Below are positions 6,519 through 15,516 of a stretch of DNA of 22,524 bases, piece after piece (within the stretch, counting starts at the first letter, position 1; the number at the start of each line of letters is the position of its first letter). Below the pieces are notes generated by a model. The model saw only the letters and a program-made list of their open reading frames with translations. It did not search any database and was not told the DNA's origin. A program made the translations under genes and the position numbers. Source of the DNA: a virus. The stretch covers positions 1 through 22,524 of IMG/VR virus record IMGVR_UViG_3300045978_000063. One strand, written 5' to 3'.

Positions 6519-8296
6519 GAGACGCCGACACCATCCTCGAACGCGCCAGCGAACTGCGCAACAACGCCTCGTCGATGGCTGCGAACCGTTACCGGGTGAA
6601 AGCGTTGATGAATGGTGGGACCGCCGCCATCCAAGCCCTGCTCGGACCTCATGTGAAAGAACAGGACCTGCCCTGGCCGAACATCATGTATTCGGCGCTG
6701 ACAAGGCTCGCTCAGAAGATCGGCTACTACCCCGACGTCCGGGTCGACGCCCCCCTCAAAGGTGGGGACCCCGCCGCGAAACGGGCCGAACGCAAGGAGC
6801 GGGTCGTCGCTTCCTACGACAGCGAGGACCGGATGCCGATGCAGCTCTACCAGGTGGGCCGCTGGCTTCCCGGCTACGGGTTCGCCGCCTGGATCATCGA
6901 AACCCGCCTCTCCGCTGATGGGGTCCCCTACCCGCACGCCGCGTTGCGGGACCCCTACGACTGTTACCCCTCAGCGTGGGGGGTGGAACAGAAACCCGAC
7001 GAGCTGGCCGTGTGGCGGCGCATCACCGCCAAACAAGCCAAGACCCTCTTCCCCAAATATGCGTCGGTGGTGGAGTCGTGGTCGCAGGGTCACGCCCGGG
7101 GATGGTCCGGCGGGTTCGTCCTCGGCGAAGGGCAATGGTCCAGCCCGCAGGGTCAGGGGATGTCCGTCGTCGAATTCTACGATTCGGACGGCACCCACAC
7201 CCTGTTGCCCGACATTGGGAAGCGGGTCGACTACACCCCCAACCCTCTCGAGTCGGGACCGGCGTTCGTCATTCCCAAACGGTTCTCCTTCGACCAGTTG
7301 TTAGGCCAGTACGACCACACGTTCGGGCTGATGGCTGCAATGGCGAAAATCAACGTCCTCTCCATCATCGCCATGCAAGACGCGGTCATGTCCCCTACCG
7401 ATATTGTCGGGGATAAGCCGTTGGGCGGCCAGTACCGGAGGGGCCGCAACGCGGTCAACGTGTTCCCCCCCGGCACCACCGTCAACCGGCCCGTAGCGAA
7501 TTTGCCCTACCAGCTTTTCGAGCAGATCAACCGGATAGAAAGACATTTCAGGGTCGTCGCCGGCTACCCGATCCAGGACGACGCCCAGAGTCCTACTAGT
7601 TGGGCGACCGGTGCGGGTATTGAGGAGCTGCAAACGTCGGTGAACAACGAGGTCGGCGAATACCACGTCGTCCTCGAAGCCGCCCTACAGGATTTGGATG
7701 CGAAGCGGCTGGAATGGGATGAGAAGGTTTCCGGTGATAGGAGCAAACCGCTTGTCGGCACCCGTAAGGGGATCGCCTACGCCGAGGAATACAAGCCCAA
7801 CACTCATATCAAAGGCGATTACCGGACACGGCGGCATTACGGGGTGATGGCCGGGTTCGACGAATCCTCCAAGATCGTCGCCGGCCTCCAACTCAAATCG
7901 GCGAAGATCATTTCCCGTCGGGGGATGCAAGAGGAAATCCACGGCCTCGAGAACCTGACCGAAATCAACGAGCAGATCGACTCCGACGACGCCCGCGAAG
8001 CGTTGATGCAAGGACTGATGGCGAGGACTCAGAGCCCGGATCCGGCGCAGGCGGACCGGGCGGTCATGGCCCTCATCGAATTCTTGCCCAAAGGCGAATT
8101 CAAGACGGCGATGCAGAAGTTCTACACCCCCGCCGAACCCCAAACCTCCCCCGAAGAGGAAGCCATGCTGACCGCCGACCCGCTTGCCGGCCTGTCCGGC
8201 CCGGGTGGGGGACCTCCCGACATCACCACCGTCCTCTCCCGACTCCCGTCGAGGGGCCGGACCGAAGGTGGCGTGCAGACCGTGGCGCAGGTATGA
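6515..8296 (+). CDS. Portal protein
   Basis: A 593-aa product starting at GTG 6515, which overlaps the preceding stop by 4 nt. The portal forms a ring at one head vertex, docks the terminase during packaging and later holds the tail. Length and layout fit: an N-terminal helical part (ERASELRNNASSMAANRYRVKALMNGG), a mixed alpha-beta body with a conserved-looking RDPYDCYPSAWG strand-turn, a FGLMAAMAKINVLSIIAMQDAV helix that fits the stem or channel region, and a long helical C-terminal part from about residue 370 with IPQ-like turns and acidic residues. The C-terminus is Pro/Gly-rich. Position downstream of terminase and upstream of capsid genes supports it. The name is by recognition of the overall pattern; no motif is unique to portals. 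Confidence 0.82.
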   Translation: MRDADTILERASELRNNASSMAANRYRVKALMNGGTAAIQALLGPHVKEQDLPWPNIMYSALTRLAQKIGYYPDVRVDAPLKGGDPAAKRAERKERVVASYDSEDRMPMQLYQVGRWLPGYGFAAWIIETRLSADGVPYPHAALRDPYDCYPSAWGVEQKPDELAVWRRITAKQAKTLFPKYASVVESWSQGHARGWSGGFVLGEGQWSSPQGQGMSVVEFYDSDGTHTLLPDIGKRVDYTPNPLESGPAFVIPKRFSFDQLLGQYDHTFGLMAAMAKINVLSIIAMQDAVMSPTDIVGDKPLGGQYRRGRNAVNVFPPGTTVNRPVANLPYQLFEQINRIERHFRVVAGYPIQDDAQSPTSWATGAGIEELQTSVNNEVGEYHVVLEAALQDLDAKRLEWDEKVSGDRSKPLVGTRKGIAYAEEYKPNTHIKGDYRTRRHYGVMAGFDESSKIVAGLQLKSAKIISRRGMQEEIHGLENLTEINEQIDSDDAREALMQGLMARTQSPDPAQADRAVMALIEFLPKGEFKTAMQKFYTPAEPQTSPEEEAMLTADPLAGLSGPGGGPPDITTVLSRLPSRGRTEGGVQTVAQV

Positions 8297-8502
8297 GCCT
8301 CGCCCGCTACACCGGATACCGGGTGTCACATCGGGGCCTGGGCCTTAGCCGCGGCGCCCGCCCCCGGGCTCGCATCGAAGAGGACCGGTTCTGTGAGTGT
8401 GGGGAGAAACTGTCGGTCTACAACCAGGGGACCACCTGTTACCGCCACCAGAAGTCGGTGCGACGCAAGGAGAACATCAGGGTTCAGCGGAGAGGCCGCT
8501 GA
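8293..8502 (+). CDS. Small zinc-ribbon-like protein
   Basis: A 69-aa basic product whose ATG overlaps the portal stop (ATGA). It carries CECGEKLSVYNQGTTCYRHQ at about residues 34-53. This resembles the actinobacterial and phage short zinc-binding motif CxxCGxxLSxYNxxxxCxxC, with the first pair as CxC and His replacing the last Cys. The flanks are Arg-rich. A nucleic-acid-binding or small structural zinc protein is possible. Such motifs are usually seen in regulatory proteins; here it lies inside the virion operon. The role is unknown. Confidence 0.7.
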   Translation: MSLARYTGYRVSHRGLGLSRGARPRARIEEDRFCECGEKLSVYNQGTTCYRHQKSVRRKENIRVQRRGR

Positions 8503-8524
8503 ATGCTCCTGAGAGCGAGGATTC

Positions 8525-8878
8525 ATGGGACGTAACCGTCCAGGCACCCAACCGATACTTTTGCCGACTGGCGGCCCCCAGGGGCAGCGTCAGGCGTTGC
8601 AGGCCGCACAGCAGGCGGTCCCCCTCCCCGCCGGCCCGGTCGGGATGGCTGGAGGCGCGCAGGCTCCCCCACCGCCGGACATGCCGAGACCCGACATTTT
8701 CGGTCCCACCGCACGTCCCGACGAACCTTTGACCGCGGGCGCCGCGCTCGGGGCGGGACCTCCGAACCCGGGGATGCTTCCCGAAGACCCCGCCGAACTG
8801 CTCCGTCTGCTCAACACTCTCTACCCGTCGCCCGGTACTAAGAGGATGATGGAAAGGTTCAACAATGCCAGTGCGTAA
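8525..8878 (+). CDS. Proline-rich disordered phage protein
   Basis: A 117-aa product with GAGG 4 nt before ATG 8525. Residues 1-85 are rich in Pro, Gly, Ala and Gln and look disordered. A short helix at the C-terminus (DPAELLRLLNTLYPSPGTKR, then MMERFNNASA) is the only ordered-looking part. It overlaps the next small gene by 14 bp. Linkers with a single terminal helix occur among portal-proximal or scaffold-related proteins, but nothing here fixes a function. Confidence 0.65.
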   Translation: MGRNRPGTQPILLPTGGPQGQRQALQAAQQAVPLPAGPVGMAGGAQAPPPPDMPRPDIFGPTARPDEPLTAGAALGAGPPNPGMLPEDPAELLRLLNTLYPSPGTKRMMERFNNASA

Positions 8879-8987
8879 AGTGGGGCGGTCCTACCGGATC
8901 GGGTCGGGGAAAGCCCGCTACAAATCCCGGAAGTCGGCGGCCCGGGCCTATAAGGGGTATAGGGCGCGGAAGCGGCGACGTGGCTGA
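8865..8987 (+). CDS. 40-residue highly basic phage peptide
   Basis: A 40-aa gene with ATG 8865 and TGA 8985-8987, starting inside the previous gene and overlapping the next by 8 nt. GGAAAGG 5-10 nt upstream gives a good ribosome site. The product starts MPVRKVGRSYRIGSGKARYK and continues with Ser, Ala, Tyr and many Arg/Lys, about 40 percent basic. I recall a very short type of phage protein beginning MPxRKVxGxYRxGxxGKxYKS encoded near portal or capsid genes, and this one matches that pattern. A DNA-binding or capsid-packed role would fit its charge. It is unlikely to be a chance frame, since its start, site and spacing all agree. Confidence 0.7.
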   Translation: MPVRKVGRSYRIGSGKARYKSRKSAARAYKGYRARKRRRG

Positions 8988-9240
8988 CGAGGCCACACGT
9001 CTCGAATTCGCTGAGAAGATCCGCGCTCTCTATCTCGAACATTTCGGCGGCGACGCCTTCCAGGGGACCGACAACGACGAACCGGCCGCGCTCGGTGCTG
9101 TCCTTCTACTGATGGAGGGCGAACATTTGGACGGGAGGACCAGCCTCCACACCTTCCACGCCAGCTCCTACACCACTTGTAAGGGGATGGCTTGGCGGTT
9201 CCTCAACGACGACTTCCGCGTCGAGGACGCCGATGACTAG
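8980..9240 (+). CDS. Small acidic hypothetical protein
   Basis: An 86-aa product from GTG 8980, which lies 8 nt inside the end of the basic 40-aa gene. GGAAG upstream can act as ribosome site. Residues 3-20 form an amphipathic helix; the middle has DNDEPAALGAVLLLMEGEHLDG and the end is acidic (NDDFRVEDADD). There is a single Cys and no known motif. Its stop overlaps the giant gene (ATG 9233). It may be a partner or chaperone of a neighbouring virion protein, which is inference from coupling only. Confidence 0.65.
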   Translation: MADEATRLEFAEKIRALYLEHFGGDAFQGTDNDEPAALGAVLLLMEGEHLDGRTSLHTFHASSYTTCKGMAWRFLNDDFRVEDADD

Positions 9241-12200
9241 ACCGTTCATGGCGGTGAGCGAAGAGTCGTTGCTGCTCGACGAGGTCGCCCAACGCCGCAC
9301 CCGCATCCTCGGCAGGGCCGCCACGTTGACCCCCCAAATGGGCCAGTTGGCCGCCTCCTACGCCGACGCCTACCCCTCAATGGATCCGACCCTCATCCAA
9401 TCCTTCGTCCAAGCCGGACTCCCCGCCGACCTCCCCCAAGTCCAATCCATCGCCGATCAGGCGGCACGTCAGGCGGCAGAAGACGGAGATTTCACCAACC
9501 CCGCCGAGGAAGTCCCCGACGCCTGGTATGAGACCCTGTGGAACACCGCAACCTCCTGGGCCAAACCCGTCGTCCGCACCGGGTTCACCATCCTGTCTCT
9601 CCCCTTTGAGGAGATCCAAGCCCTCCTCTCGAGCGCAGGACAAGCATTGTTCGACGAGTCGGAACCCTCCAAAGCTGAACTCCCGTTCGCCGGAGCGGGG
9701 AATATCCTCCAGTTGGCGAACCCGGGAACCTACGCCGCCTACGCCGGCGACATCGCCGAAGAACTCGCCGACCCCGTCAAACTCATATCCGATTTCTGGA
9801 CGAACTTCACTGAGAAGGCGGCCCGCTCCGGCGGGTCCATCGCCATATCCAATCTTCTAGAGGGGAAACCGGCCGGTCTCGGCGAAGGGTTCCTACCCGG
9901 CGGGGAGGTTTACGCCGAACGGGAAGCCGCCAAATACCGGTTGCAGCTCGACGGCCAGTTCGTCACCCCGGGCCGGATCATGGCCCGGATGGTGACCGAA
10001 CCCGGCTCCTTCGCCTACCAGACCGTCTCGGGCCTCGCCGACTTCGAGCAGAACATCGTCTTAGACCCTGCCGCCGCCGCTCTGATGGGGGTGGGGAAGT
10101 CGAACAAGGCGGCCCAATCCTTCCAAGCGATCGGCGCCATCCCTGGGGTCCGTAAGACGGTGTCGGTGGAGCAGGGTGTCAACCATTTCCTGACCTCCCC
10201 CGCCGGCCAACGCACCGTCCGAGCGTTGACGGAGAATCGGGACGTGTACCGGGCGTGGAAGGCGATCGGCCAACCCGGACAAGGCGGCCTCAACCTGGCG
10301 AGACGGTTGGCGGCGACCACCGACGACACCGAAACCTTCGACATCCTCGCCGACACTCTCGGCCTGGTGGTCAGGGAGCGGCCGTCCGCCCGGTTCGTCA
10401 CCAAGACGATCGCCGGACCCAAAAACCATTTCGGCACGCTGATGGGCTCGGATGCGAAAACCCAGTTGGCCGACAACACCCGACTGGACTTCCTGGGGCG
10501 GATCGGCCGGTTGGGTGAGGACATGCCGGCCAACAAGATCAGCATTCACGACCCCGACGGCGCCGCCCGCGAACTCGACTTGTGGATGGTCAACGCCCAA
10601 ATCCCCGAAGCGACTCGGGCCTCCTACATCGAACAACTCTCACGGGTCGAAGCGGGCGACCAAGTCGGCATGTACAACGCGGTGCTCGGACCCCACGGGG
10701 TCCTCTCCGGTGCGGAAGGCGCGTTGGTGAAAGAGTGGGGGGTCTCCCCCGCCCGAGCCCGGAAACTGACCGCCTCCCACCAGCGGCTCTCCGACGACCT
10801 GACCGCCTACGACTTCGACGATATGGGCCGCAACGTCGACACCCTCGCCCCTCTACGGATCGACGTGGAGGGGACCATGATCGACGTCCGCCCCACCCCC
10901 GGCCTGATTTCCGAACTCATCGACGACGTGATTCATTTGCCCGACGCCCGGGACATCCGCCGGGTGACACCGATCGTGAAACAACTCCAGGGGGTCTACG
11001 ACTCAGGGTTGTGGAAGGGGAGCGTGGACTTCGCAGACGCGGTGATGACCCAGATTTGGAAGCCCCTCCAACTCCTAAGAGGCGCCTACACGGTCCGTGT
11101 GGTCGGTGAAGAGCAGGTCCGGGTCGCCGCCTCCGGCTACGACTCGTTGTTCAACCATCCCGCCTCGGCGATCGCATGGCAGCTCTCCGTCGACCCCCAA
11201 TCCCGCCTCGGCAAACGAGTCGCCGAAGGCGCCAAGAAGCTCATAGATCCGAAAGGCACCCAGACCATGCTCGGCGAAGCGTGGGATGACGTGGTCGAAC
11301 ACCAGTCCGCCCTCTCCCGCGGTTCGGCAGGCCACCGGGGGTTGCCTGGGGAGATCCTGACCGGACGGTATGTGAAGGCCCGTCACGGCGACGAGGGGTT
11401 CTACCCGGGGTGGGTGGCTGAACTCTCCCATGAGGCGAACGACCCGGTCATGCGACGGGTCGCCGGAGGTCTCTCCGAAGGGGATTTGCGGTCGATCGGT
11501 CGGTCCGGCGGCAAATCCGCAGCCGGAACCCGGACGGTCACCATCAACGGGAAGGCCACATCGGTCGAGTGGACTACTCCCGGAGGGCGCCAGTTCAACG
11601 CCGCCGACGTCGATCAGGTCGGTCTCGACGCCGCCGGCAATCGAAAGGTGCTACTGGCCGACGGGACAGTCCTCGGACCCGACGAAATTGACAGTCCCAT
11701 GTTCAAAGAAATCATGAGGGCTCAGGACGAGTATCTACGTCGAGCACAGGCGGCCGGCAAGTCTCCCAATCCCAAGTTCTACACCCTTGACGACGCCTTC
11801 GACGAACTCGCCGATGTTGCGGATGAGGCTCCCTTGTCCACCTTCGATGATGTGTCCGAATGGTTCTGGTCGGGAACCGGCCAGAAATGGCGGAAACAAC
11901 TCGGCAAGATGGAAGGCCGCGAGGCGTTGCTCACCGACCGTCGGGCCGCGGACGGCTATCTGAAACAGAACATGTTTGACCGGCTGGAGCGGATGACCGG
12001 CGGGGACCCCGACCTCGTCGAACTCGTCGCCAAAGGCCGACTCGGAGAAGTGAATCTGCGCGGTGACCGGGGCGGATCCAAACTCGCCGGCATCCTCGAA
12101 TCCGAATACGACCATGCCGCCCCCAACTTTGTGAAAGCCCCCGAATCGGTCCGCCGCCTGGGTGCGACCAAGAGGACCGGGGACAGATTGGACGCCTTCG

Positions 12201-14029
12201 TGGAACACCTATTCGGCGCTCTGATGTCCCGGCCCACCAACTACCTCTCCCGGTCTCCGACATTCCGCCAGAAGTATTGGCAGCGAGGCTCAGAACTCAT
12301 CAGCTCCGCGGATCGGGCCACCCAAGAGGCGATCATCCGGGCTGCTCGAGAGGCCAACGTCGGCGACAAGATCCTCACCGACATGGCCTCCCAAATGCTC
12401 AAAGGTGAAGGCACCCGATTGCACTCCCTCGACGACGTCGACGCCCTCGCCAAATCCTTCGCCCTCTCCGAAACGAAAACCCTGCTCTACGACCTCCAGA
12501 AGCGGTCCCAGTTTTTCGACATGATGCGTCTGGTCTTCCCGTTCGGTGAGGCGTGGAAGGAGATTGTCACCGCCTGGACCCGCATCCTCCGTCAGAACCC
12601 TTCGACCATCCGCAGGTTCCAACAGGCCCTCGAAGGGGCTCGAGGTCCGTCAGTCTTGGGGAAGCCGGAAACGTCTCAGGGGACGGGGGAAGGGTTTTTC
12701 CACGTCGACCCTCAGACCGGCCAGGAAGTGTTCACCTATCCGGGCGGGTCACTCGCCTCGAAAATGCTCGGGTTGGGTGAGGGTGGTGCCGGCGTCAACT
12801 TCGTGGGGAACGTGTCGGGGTTGAACATTGTGGCGGCGACCGCCATCCCCGGGTTCGGTCCCGCCGTCCAAATCCCCGCCTCCCACCTGATTCCCAACAC
12901 TCCCAAATGGGATGATCTGAGAAATGTCATCCTCCCGTTTGGAGATTCCGAAAGCCCGATCGCAGCGGTGCTCCCGTCGTGGGCCGAAAAACTGCGGGAA
13001 GTGTTCTCCCAACCTGACAAGAACCACCGTCAGTTCGCCAACACCGTCACCGACGTCATGCGCGCCCTCGCCGCCACCGGCAAATACTCGTTGACCACCG
13101 CGGAGGGCCAACAGAAGCTCTTGGACGCGGCGACGTCGAAGGCGAAAATCCTTTACTTCATCCGGGGTATCGCCCAATCAACCGTCCCCACCGGCCCCTC
13201 CCTCCAGTGGAACACAAAGGACGTCCAGGGCAACATCATCCCCGTCAAAGTGCTCTCCGACGATCTGCGCCGGCTCACCGAGGAGTATGGGGGGGACAGG
13301 ACCGCCGCCTTCAACGAGTGGGTCACCCGCTACGGTGTCGACAACGTCCTCGCGGTCATCGGCAAATCCGAATCCGTCCTCGAACGACCGGTCACCGAGC
13401 AGGGCGACTCTTGGTTGCGAGCCCATGCCGAAGCCGAACGCGACTTCCCGTTGAGTATCGGCTACTTCGCCCCTGAACCCGCCGCCGGAGCGTTCGACTA
13501 CACCGCCTATCTCCGGGCATTCGAGACCGGCGCACGCGAGGCGACGACCCCTGCCGAACAGCTCGCCCTTGCCAACGACTTTCTGGGTCGGGTCCAGTGG
13601 GAGCAGGCGAAGAAGATCGCCGCCGGCCGGCCGGGTCCGGTCACCGGAATCTGGTTGGCGCAGGTCCGCACTCAGATCGCCGCCGAATACCCCGGGTTCG
13701 ACGGGTGGGTTTCACAGCGGATCGCCGAACAGCATCCGACCGCCGAGCAGACCATCACCGAACTCCGCGACGCCGTCAACAACCCTGAACTGGCTCAGAC
13801 GGATGCGGGGCGGGGGATCATCAAATACCTGTCCGCTATCACCGTCGCCGAACAGTTGGTCACCCAACTGCCGGGGAATGTCCGCCGCTACCAGCAGGCG
13901 AAATCCGCCGCACCGATCCGAGCGTTGTTGAGGTCGGCGGCCCGGGAAATCATCGCCCAACACCCTGACTTTGCGCGGGTGTGGACCGGAGTTTTTGAAC
14001 GTGAACTGGCTGAGGATGAGGGGGTCTGA
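9233..14029 (+). CDS. Giant internal virion / DNA-ejection protein candidate
   Basis: A 1598-aa product with GAGG 6 nt before ATG 9233; an in-frame ATG at 9248 lacks a site. The sequence is mostly helical and polar. An N-terminal part (about 1-290) has amphipathic helices such as ILSLPFEEIQALLSS and EELADPVKLISDFW. A beta-rich insert lies at about 755-810 (TINGKATSVEW, then KVLLADGTVLGPDEID). A hydrophobic/aromatic helix with SQFFDMMRLVFPFGEAWKE at about 1090-1110 is of the kind seen in large environmental-phage internal proteins. No lysozyme, protease or polymerase motif is visible. Size, mostly helical make-up, absence of tape-measure repeats and position with three other large overlapping genes suggest proteins packed in the head or tail that are injected with DNA, as T7 gp14-16 or P22 gp16 are. 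The function is inferred. Confidence 0.72.
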   Translation: MTRPFMAVSEESLLLDEVAQRRTRILGRAATLTPQMGQLAASYADAYPSMDPTLIQSFVQAGLPADLPQVQSIADQAARQAAEDGDFTNPAEEVPDAWYETLWNTATSWAKPVVRTGFTILSLPFEEIQALLSSAGQALFDESEPSKAELPFAGAGNILQLANPGTYAAYAGDIAEELADPVKLISDFWTNFTEKAARSGGSIAISNLLEGKPAGLGEGFLPGGEVYAEREAAKYRLQLDGQFVTPGRIMARMVTEPGSFAYQTVSGLADFEQNIVLDPAAAALMGVGKSNKAAQSFQAIGAIPGVRKTVSVEQGVNHFLTSPAGQRTVRALTENRDVYRAWKAIGQPGQGGLNLARRLAATTDDTETFDILADTLGLVVRERPSARFVTKTIAGPKNHFGTLMGSDAKTQLADNTRLDFLGRIGRLGEDMPANKISIHDPDGAARELDLWMVNAQIPEATRASYIEQLSRVEAGDQVGMYNAVLGPHGVLSGAEGALVKEWGVSPARARKLTASHQRLSDDLTAYDFDDMGRNVDTLAPLRIDVEGTMIDVRPTPGLISELIDDVIHLPDARDIRRVTPIVKQLQGVYDSGLWKGSVDFADAVMTQIWKPLQLLRGAYTVRVVGEEQVRVAASGYDSLFNHPASAIAWQLSVDPQSRLGKRVAEGAKKLIDPKGTQTMLGEAWDDVVEHQSALSRGSAGHRGLPGEILTGRYVKARHGDEGFYPGWVAELSHEANDPVMRRVAGGLSEGDLRSIGRSGGKSAAGTRTVTINGKATSVEWTTPGGRQFNAADVDQVGLDAAGNRKVLLADGTVLGPDEIDSPMFKEIMRAQDEYLRRAQAAGKSPNPKFYTLDDAFDELADVADEAPLSTFDDVSEWFWSGTGQKWRKQLGKMEGREALLTDRRAADGYLKQNMFDRLERMTGGDPDLVELVAKGRLGEVNLRGDRGGSKLAGILESEYDHAAPNFVKAPESVRRLGATKRTGDRLDAFVEHLFGALMSRPTNYLSRSPTFRQKYWQRGSELISSADRATQEAIIRAAREANVGDKILTDMASQMLKGEGTRLHSLDDVDALAKSFALSETKTLLYDLQKRSQFFDMMRLVFPFGEAWKEIVTAWTRILRQNPSTIRRFQQALEGARGPSVLGKPETSQGTGEGFFHVDPQTGQEVFTYPGGSLASKMLGLGEGGAGVNFVGNVSGLNIVAATAIPGFGPAVQIPASHLIPNTPKWDDLRNVILPFGDSESPIAAVLPSWAEKLREVFSQPDKNHRQFANTVTDVMRALAATGKYSLTTAEGQQKLLDAATSKAKILYFIRGIAQSTVPTGPSLQWNTKDVQGNIIPVKVLSDDLRRLTEEYGGDRTAAFNEWVTRYGVDNVLAVIGKSESVLERPVTEQGDSWLRAHAEAERDFPLSIGYFAPEPAAGAFDYTAYLRAFETGAREATTPAEQLALANDFLGRVQWEQAKKIAAGRPGPVTGIWLAQVRTQIAAEYPGFDGWVSQRIAEQHPTAEQTITELRDAVNNPELAQTDAGRGIIKYLSAITVAEQLVTQLPGNVRRYQQAKSAAPIRALLRSAAREIIAQHPDFARVWTGVFERELAEDEGV

Positions 14030-15516
14030 TGGCTAAGAAGATGACTCTCGAACAAGCCAAAGCCTATATCGACGAGGCTTTGGGCCTACCAATCGAACAG
14101 GTCGACCCCGAGAAGCTGGCTGAGGCGATCGACGTCCTCGACCGTGAAGAGAAATCTCTGGTAAGTGGTGTGGTTTCAGGGGCGGCGGGGTCGGTCACAC
14201 CTGAGGCACGCCGCCTCCAAGCCGTCCTTGCCGACGCCGGAGACATTCTGGATCGGCTGACGACGGGGATCGCTCAGGCGGGGACCGACTGGTCGAAGAT
14301 TTGGACCGCCACCACCGACGCAATATCGGGTGCGGTATCAACAGCGTCGAAGAAGATCGACGCCTTCTACGACCGGGTCCAACCCGGCGGCGAAACCTAT
14401 CTGAGTCGGGCGCAAGAACTCCAACAGCGGGTCACCGGAACCGAAACCCCGCCGGAGGGCGCCCCCCTCACCGGCCGCGGGCAGGTGTTGGCTGCGGATA
14501 GGGCTAGGCGAACCCGCCCCCCCGCAGCCGGTTCCACTATCAGCCCGTCGCTGCGCCGGAGGGCAGAATCCGCCGCAGCCGCCGCCGGGTTGGACCCGGG
14601 GATCGTCGACCAGATCGTCGCCCAGGCCGCCACCCAGATCAAAGCGAACCAGACCCTCGAAAGTCAGGGGGTTCCTCTCGAACCGGGAACCCCGCTCACC
14701 GTCGAAGACTTCCTACAAGACCAGATTGTTGCCTGGGAGACCGCCGCCGGACCGATCGGCGTCCCCGCCGGCTACACCGTCACCCGAGCCGAACGCCGAC
14801 CCGATTCGATGTTCGGAGAGGCGGACCCTCGAGCATGGGTCGACCAGGAGCGGGGACCCCGATACTTCGAGGGCGACCAGTTCAACTTCTCAGGACTTTC
14901 CCCCGAAGACACCGAGAAACTGCAAAAGAGACTTGTTGACGCGGGGCTGATGGAACCGGGCGAGTATTGGCCGGGGATCCTCACCGACGTCGAATACCAG
15001 GCGATCCTGTCGACGATGGGGATGGCGAACAACTCGGGGAAGACCATCGACGAGGTCCTATTCAACATGGCCGCCAACCTCCCCGAATCCATCAAAGAGG
15101 CCCGCAGGTTGAGGGATGCGGCCAAAGTGTTCCAGGCGGACCCGTTCATCAAACCCGACCCGGCCGCCCTCAACCAGTCCGTCAAAAACGGGTTCCGCAA
15201 CGAACTCGGCCGTGACCCGACCCGCTCCGAATTGGCGGAGTGGGCGGGACGGTTGGGTGCGGACGCCGAAGCCCAATATCGCCAGGAGGTCCGCGCCGCG
15301 GAAGCGAAATTCAATACTGCGGTCGCCATCGAAGAGACCGGGGTTGCACCGTCTCCAGGCACGTTCACCGAGGTCGACCCCGTCGCCCGCTTCCAAGAGG
15401 AATTCGACAAGCGGTACGGCCCTGAAATCGCCTTCCGGGAGTCACAACCGCTGGTGGCTGAGAACCAGGCCAACGTTTTCCAATCTCTCGCGACGATGGG
15501 ACACCTGATCGGATGA
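14029..15516 (+). CDS. Internal virion protein candidate with GRDPT motif
   Basis: A 495-aa product; ATG 14029 shares a base with the previous TGA, and GAGGGGG lies 4 nt upstream. N-terminal 150 residues are helical with a Gly/Ser break and then an Ala-rich linker. Residues about 285-348 form a helical LQ-x2-L-VDAGLMEPGEY-type unit (FNFSGLSPEDTEKLQKRL through VLFNMAANL) resembling peptidoglycan-binding-like helical repeats found in phage virion proteins. An NELGRDPTRSELAEW unit near residue 390 is another common element of such proteins. It belongs to the same overlapping gene cassette and probably enters the virion with the giant protein. I recognise the modules but not a named family. Confidence 0.7.
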   Translation: MAKKMTLEQAKAYIDEALGLPIEQVDPEKLAEAIDVLDREEKSLVSGVVSGAAGSVTPEARRLQAVLADAGDILDRLTTGIAQAGTDWSKIWTATTDAISGAVSTASKKIDAFYDRVQPGGETYLSRAQELQQRVTGTETPPEGAPLTGRGQVLAADRARRTRPPAAGSTISPSLRRRAESAAAAAGLDPGIVDQIVAQAATQIKANQTLESQGVPLEPGTPLTVEDFLQDQIVAWETAAGPIGVPAGYTVTRAERRPDSMFGEADPRAWVDQERGPRYFEGDQFNFSGLSPEDTEKLQKRLVDAGLMEPGEYWPGILTDVEYQAILSTMGMANNSGKTIDEVLFNMAANLPESIKEARRLRDAAKVFQADPFIKPDPAALNQSVKNGFRNELGRDPTRSELAEWAGRLGADAEAQYRQEVRAAEAKFNTAVAIEETGVAPSPGTFTEVDPVARFQEEFDKRYGPEIAFRESQPLVAENQANVFQSLATMGHLIG

